A stretch of 64,000 nt of DNA from Epiperipatus broadwayi (lineage: Eukaryota > Onychophora > Udeonychophora > Euonychophora > Peripatidae), in assembly GCA_028023455.1 (NCBI GenBank), contig JAQFVV010013072.1:214501-278500 (forward strand), read 5' to 3'. Shown here one piece after another: positions 59,538 to 64,000 of this stretch. Below the pieces are notes generated by a model that had not been told where the DNA came from, made no database searches, and saw nothing but the letters and a program-made list of their open reading frames with translations. Numbering within the stretch: position 1 is the stretch's first letter; each line of letters begins with the position of its first letter. A program made the position numbers and the translations under genes.

Positions 59538-61259
59538 TCATATGGCATTCTTGGTATTGGCTTGGGTCACCGGATATGCTGACACCCATTTTGAAAAAAG
59601 GTCATATACTACTAGTAGATATTTCATTTTCCCGAAAGCTGGCAATGGTCCATAGAAATCAATAGCCACCAGGTCATTGGGTTCTTTAGGGATGATAGAA
59701 TTCAATGGACCTTGATACGACTTGTTTGCTGGTTTTGTCTTCTGACACATTTCACATGAGCTTACTATCCTGGTGACCTGTGCTCTCATATTCGGCCAGT
59801 GGAACCATGTCCTCAATAAGGCTTCCACTTTATTTACACCATAGTGCCCATACAAATGATGTGTGTAGTCAATAAGTCCTTCCTGTAAACTTTCTGGTAT
59901 GATCATTTTCCATTGATCCCTTTGAGGGTCAGTGATATACCATAGTATCCCTTCTTTCAGGCGGTATCTCTCATCAGTGTTAGCATCTGCTGTCTCTCCC
60001 GCTTCATCTTTGTCTTCTAGTTGATCAATAATTTTCTTGTAGGTCGGGCTTTGCCGTTGTACCTTTCCTAAGTGTCTCAATCCTTCTTCTACTACAGCGT
60101 CTGTTTCTAATTCTACACTTGCCAAACAGATATCTTCCATCTGCAAATGGTCCTGGGTATCAGGAACAATATTCCGGCTCAATGTGTCGGCTACCACATT
60201 TTCAGTGCCCTTACAATACTGGATGGAATAATTGAACTCCTGGAGAAAAAGGCTCCATCGGATTAGCCTACTATTTGTTAAATAACTGTGATTTAAGAAC
60301 TCTAGGCTCTTATGATCTGTCCTAACAATCGTTTCCGATCCTATCAAGAATTGGCGGAACTTCTGAAATGCCCACACCACAGCCAAGGCCTCTTTCTCTG
60401 TTACACAGTAATTAATCTCTGCACCTCTCAGTGGTCTGCTGACAAAATAAATTACACCCCAGGTACCATCCTCTTGAGCTTGCATAAGAGCAGCACCTAA
60501 CCCATACCCACTACTATCTACCTGAACAATAAACGGTTTCCTTAAGTCAGGGTAAACCAACATCACTTGACTAAGGAATTTCTCTTTAATAACCCTAAAA
60601 TTGGTCTCATGCTCTTCCGTCCATTTCCATGACGTTCCCTTACGTAATAATTGCAGCAGAGGCTCCATGTCTGAAGCAAAGTTTTTGTAAAATTTATTGT
60701 AGAAATTACACATCCCCAAAAACGATCTCACCTGTTTTGGTGTTCGAGGGGCTGGGAAATCTCGTATTGCCTGGATTTTGTCCGGGTGGGGTCTAATTCC
60801 ATTGGCATTAATTAAGTGCCCTAAGAAATTCACTTCTTCCGCTGCTAAACAGCTTTTTTGCAAATTAATGCGAATATCCTTCATATTGCACTCTTGTAGA
60901 AACAACTTGAGGTGTTGTAAGTGTTCCTGGGCATTATTGGATGCAATAATCACATCATCCATGTAAACAGTGATTAACTTTTTGATTTCCGGGCACAGCA
61001 CATGATCGAGACATTTTAGCAGGCCTGCTCCACTATTCTTGAGACCAAAAGGCATTCTGTTAAATTGGTACGATATACCATTATATCGAAATGCTGTGTA
61101 CTTCCGGTCAGCAGGGTGTAACCTGATCTGCCAATAGCTGGCAGTCAGATCTAACGTGGAAAATATCTTTTTCCCCCGGAATTTATTTACCAACTCATTA
61201 ATTGGAGGTGGAACATTTTGATCTGGCCATGTAATCTTGTTCAATTGCCTGGCATCCAA
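59538..61259 (-). pseudogene. Pol: reverse transcriptase, RNase H and integrase N-terminus
   Basis: A 573-residue frame. RT: the block LDLTASYWQI (36-45) and the catalytic YMDD at 99-102. RNase H: D247 in VDSSGYGLGA, E289 in TEKEALAVVW, D314 in VRTDHKSL and D357 in VADTLSRN. Integrase: a zinc-binding HHCC region with histidines at 466 and 471 and C501/C504, then the first catalytic aspartate D533 in AIDFYGPL. The frame ends at a TGA (59538-59540), but the same frame goes on to 58857, so one nonsense codon splits integrase. The listed start is a TTG inside the RT LCLDARQLN block; the true start lies upstream in the protease frame. Confidence 0.9.
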
Positions 61260-62304
61260 ACACAGTCGTATGGTTCCATCTTTTTTTTTTTACAACCACC
61301 AATGGGTTATTATATGCTGACGAACCCTTAGTGATAATATCCCACTCCTCCATTTTAGCTAATTCTCTCTCTACCTCAGCTCTATAGTGGTGTGGCACTG
61401 GGTATGATCTTGCCTGGTATGGTGTACTGTCAGCGATCTTGATCCTGTGCTCATACCCTTTAATAACCCCGGGTTTATCTGAAAAATTCGATTTATATTC
61501 ATTTAAGACTTCTTTTAGGTCCTCTTTCCATCCTTCCTTCACTCCCTTTATTACTTCATCAATCCGTGCCTCTATTGAAGGCTGTTCTATCTCAACCTCC
61601 ATATTACATACGTTTTGCTGGTTCATTCTCATCCGCGACCCAAACTCCACTTCTTCCCCATCACAGATAATCTTTTCATCTTTATAATTGATCACACACC
61701 CAGTTTTGTGCATAAAATCTGACCCCAATATGGCTTCATGTACCAACCCTTTTAGAATTAATAGCGTGTGGGGCATAATTTTATCCCCTATCTTAATTTG
61801 CACCCAAACCTGTTTTGAGCCCAATTGTGCCTTTTTGTTATTTGCTAATGTTATTAGCGTGCTTTTCACTGGTAGAGTTGGTATCTCTATGGGTTGGCTC
61901 CGCATGCGCTCATACGTTGTTTCTGACATTACCGATATCTGGCTGCCAGAATCCCACAATGTCTCTACTTTGACATCGTTTATTTGCAAAACAACCTTTG
62001 GGCATTCTTGAGATGTGTACTTAATCGATTCGCCATCCCACTCACAAATAAGATTATCTATCCTCTTTTCTTCTGTTGTTCTACTGATCACTTTATTTCT
62101 TTTCTTTTTCCTTTTTTTTTTACTGGTTCTTTTATTTCTTCTTTTAATTCTCTGACCATCTCTGCCATTTCTTTTTTTATTTCTTCTTTGAATTCTGTCA
62201 TGCATTCGTATAATAGTTTTTTTTATTAAGGGTTCCATGCCCTCTTTTAATTCTTCCGCACTTTCTGCCATATTTTGTATATTTTTATTACTTCTCAATT
62301 TCAT
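61198..62304 (-). pseudogene. Pol N-terminus: aspartic protease and RT start (frameshifted)
   Basis: A 368-residue frame. The first 85 residues are very rich in lysine and arginine and show no gag or zinc-knuckle pattern. Protease follows, with the catalytic LWDSGSQISV at 116-125 and the flap-to-end block AILGSDFMHK at 191-200. A linker leads to the RT start YNNPLVVVKKK at about 331-341. There an 11-base A-run (61281-61291) throws the frame off; with one base fewer it would join the RT frame that starts with DG-T-I-R-L-C-L-D. The last 25 or so residues are therefore out-of-frame. Either a true mutation, a sequencing slip in the A-run, or a programmed shift could explain it. Confidence 0.85.
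61281..61291 (-). other. A-run frameshift between protease and RT frames
   Basis: Eleven A residues on the coding strand replace the ten needed to keep protease and RT in one frame. The conserved RT block is read correctly on both sides in different frames. Confidence 0.8.
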
Positions 62305-62710
62305 ATATGGCCGTGTTGCTTATTTTTGCTACAGTAAACAAAATCTTAACGCTATCAATTGTTACGATATAAATACAATATTTTATTTTGTTTTGCTAAT
62401 AAATTCGTTCACCGACACCCCTCTCTTTTATCACCCTATAATCTCCCGTCCCCTTCTACCTTTATCGTCACTTCTTACCTTTGATCGGTTTTATTTATTA
62501 TTTAATAATTTATACGCTATTATTTTCTTTCAATATAGCCTTCTTTAAAATCCTACTCTAAAAAAAACTTTTGTAATCGTACGCAATAACTTTTTAGATT
62601 TGCGCACTATTTGTGGTCATATTTATTTTCCGGCTACGGACATTAAATTCTCAATTTTATGCCGTTTTTAAATTTTCTCAGGTCGTGGTTTTTTTTTTCT
62701 TTTCGTAAGC
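62305..62710 (-). other. Leader region where gag would be expected
   Basis: Only about 400 bp separate the protease frame from the 5' LTR. On the coding strand it is purine-rich and AT-rich. No capsid-like frame and no CCHC zinc knuckle was found, so gag is lost or drastically shortened in this copy. Confidence 0.6.
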
Positions 62711-62728
62711 CTCGAGTTGGGCAAGCCA
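62711..62728 (-). promoter_or_regulatory. Possible tRNA primer binding site
   Basis: On the coding strand, one base after the 5' LTR end, the sequence reads TGGCTTGCCCAACTCGAG. It begins TGG as the complement of a tRNA CCA end and loosely resembles lysine-tRNA primer sites. The tRNA identity is uncertain. Confidence 0.45.
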
Positions 62729-62729
62729 T

Positions 62730-64000
62730 TGTAACGTTTTTCATTTTGCTAGGCCTTTACACGCTAATATAAACTGTGCGTGAGTTGATCAAGCTATGTC
62801 AAAAAAGAAGAAAGTTGTATTTCTATTCTAAAAACACAGCTATTTTTCCTGATCAACTTCAGCCTATTAATTGTTACGAATTGTGCTATTGACAAAATCA
62901 ACTTTTAATTTTATTTACTATGGGCGCCAGAATTCCTAAGAATCCGCTGAAATATGTCGCCAGCACCTCTCGCAAGTTGTAAAACAAAAAAAAATAAAAA
63001 GATTTTTATTATATTTTTTTTTAAGGGGCGGTAATTCTACCGTAATGAGAATTAATGATTTTTACGATTATTAGTCCTGGGCGTATTGAAACATATTGGC
63101 AAAGGTAACTTACGTTTAAATCTTATTACACTAAAAATAAATTTAATAATAAAAAATAATAACTATTATTAATAACGCACAAATGAGAATTGATATTAGA
63201 AATATTTTTAATTTTGACAAACTAAAATACTTCATGTTAAGTAGCTAATTAATACCTTGGAGAGAACACATTTAATTCAGGTGGGAAATATCCAGAAAAT
63301 ATAAATATCAGTTAAAATAAACAAAAAGTTCTTGGTTAAATAAGAGTCTCTCATATAGAAAAATTAAAGTCACTATCGGGATTCTTTTATACGTATATTT
63401 TTACGAGTAGTTTTAAATAGTTAACTTTGTCACAATCAGGATAATTATTCTTACCGGTAAGTTTCATGAATTCAGTAGTAGATAACTATGCATAGTTTTT
63501 TGGTTATAATGAGCTCGGCCTTTTGGTTATTGCTTGATCTTGTGGTCCATTTCCCCAGTCGGTCACGAAGGCTTTTCCTGGTGTACATCATTAGGTCCGA
63601 TGTCTTCAGAAGCTCCGGTTCACTGCGACATGCCGAATTCCTTCAGCGAAGAGCGATCTTGGATATATTAATGTTATCCAAGACCAACTAGAGAAACAAA
63701 ACGAACAAGATGTTCCTTCAACCGGATCCCTCCTTTTTATATCCAGTTTTCCAGGACTTCTGCACATGCTAGTACCATGCCTTTTTAATCTTATCCAGTC
63801 TTTATAAATTTTATGTAATAAAGTCTTTATTTTCTTCAAGTTTTCGGCCATCTTTAATTAATTTGAGAATTTCTACTTTCAGCTTATCTTTTTTTTCTTG
63901 CTTTTGGAATTCTTTTGTTCTCTCCAATTACTGTTATTACTAATCACATAAAAAAAAATAAGAAGAATAATTCAACCCTCATTGTACGTTTTTTTTTTTT
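62730..64000 (-). repeat. 5' LTR of the gypsy element, cut by window end
   Basis: It begins TGTAACGTTTTTC like the left LTR. The last bases in the window (CATTGTACGTTTTT) correspond to about 58650-58666 in the left LTR, so only a few tens of bases are missing. The middle of this LTR is hardly alignable with the left one beyond common layout. Confidence 0.75.
63733..63744 (-). promoter_or_regulatory. TATA box in the right (5') LTR
   Basis: On the minus strand it reads GGATATAAAAAGGAGGGATC, placed like the TATA box of the left LTR (GGTATAAAAGGAGCC). This would drive transcription of the element towards lower coordinates. Confidence 0.6.

Larger units (their letters stand above)
57355..64000 (-). 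mobile_element. Ty3/gypsy LTR retrotransposon, nearly complete, minus strand
   Basis: From left to right on the plus strand: 3' LTR (57355 to about 58682), purine tract (58702-58729 on the minus strand), integrase, RNase H, RT and protease frames (58857-62304), a leader with a possible primer site (62711-62728), and the 5' LTR (62730 to beyond the window). Pol order PR-RT-RH-IN is that of Ty3/gypsy. No gag domain and no envelope are seen. Pol has two lesions (an extra base in an A-run and one in-frame TGA), so the copy is probably inactive by itself. The right LTR is cut by the window edge. Confidence 0.85.

Noticed and set aside
61439-62229. Plus-strand frames of 80-107 residues
   Set aside because: They are antisense shadows of the protease frame.

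Overview
This is strongly AT-rich animal nuclear DNA with no host gene that I can recognise. It is a graveyard of nested transposable elements and inverted repeats. The mix fits an invertebrate: LINEs of the RTE and 'tick transposon' types, a hAT transposase of the GTF2IRD2/ZBED type, Ty3/gypsy elements whose integrase resembles arthropod elements, and very short tRNA-derived SINEs. An arthropod is my best guess, but the sequence does not settle it and a mollusc or another invertebrate remains possible. There are no bacterial-style operons, rRNA genes or CRISPR arrays.

Layout. 0.3-1.3 kb: an RTE 3' relic abutting a foldback element with 42-bp repeats in its arms. 3.2-8.8 kb: a long decayed LINE (ORF1 with PHD finger and SGNH-like domain, endonuclease, RT), interrupted at about 5.95-6.96 kb by the 3' end of a different LINE. 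10.1-10.45 kb: two SINEs with clear target-site duplications. 13.6-16.2 and 17.15-19.8 kb: two diverged direct copies of an unidentified 2.6-kb repeat that carries conserved hairpins. 20.6 kb: a MITE. 21.6-26.5 kb: a nest bounded by two 0.6-kb direct repeats, holding a foldback element with internal tandem repeats, a minus-strand gypsy integrase relic and a long-arm palindrome. 26.5-30.7 kb: mostly featureless with microsatellites. 30.7-33.6 kb: a decayed minus-strand RTE LINE. 35.5-36.6 kb: a 1.06-kb foldback. 37.5-46.9 kb: two decayed plus-strand gypsy copies of one family, each followed by a related LTR-like repeat, with a second copy of the long-arm palindrome. 48.1-50.8 kb: a degenerate hAT transposase with a palindromic MITE at its 3' end. 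52.0 kb: another palindrome. 53.2-54.4 kb: RTE pieces in opposite orientation. 55.6 kb: a SINE. 57.36-64.0 kb: the best preserved element, a minus-strand Ty3/gypsy retrotransposon with protease, RT, RNase H and integrase, cut off at the window end.

The parts do not cooperate as a pathway; the story is one of insertion history. The gypsy element at 57.4-64 kb has nearly whole pol frames but carries one extra base in an A-run, one in-frame TGA, no recognisable gag, and two LTRs that are very different from each other. The most unusual material is the set of foldback elements (at least eight palindromic structures, one family present twice) and the unidentified 2.6-kb hairpin-bearing repeat. All identifications rest on reading motifs by eye; no database search was possible.
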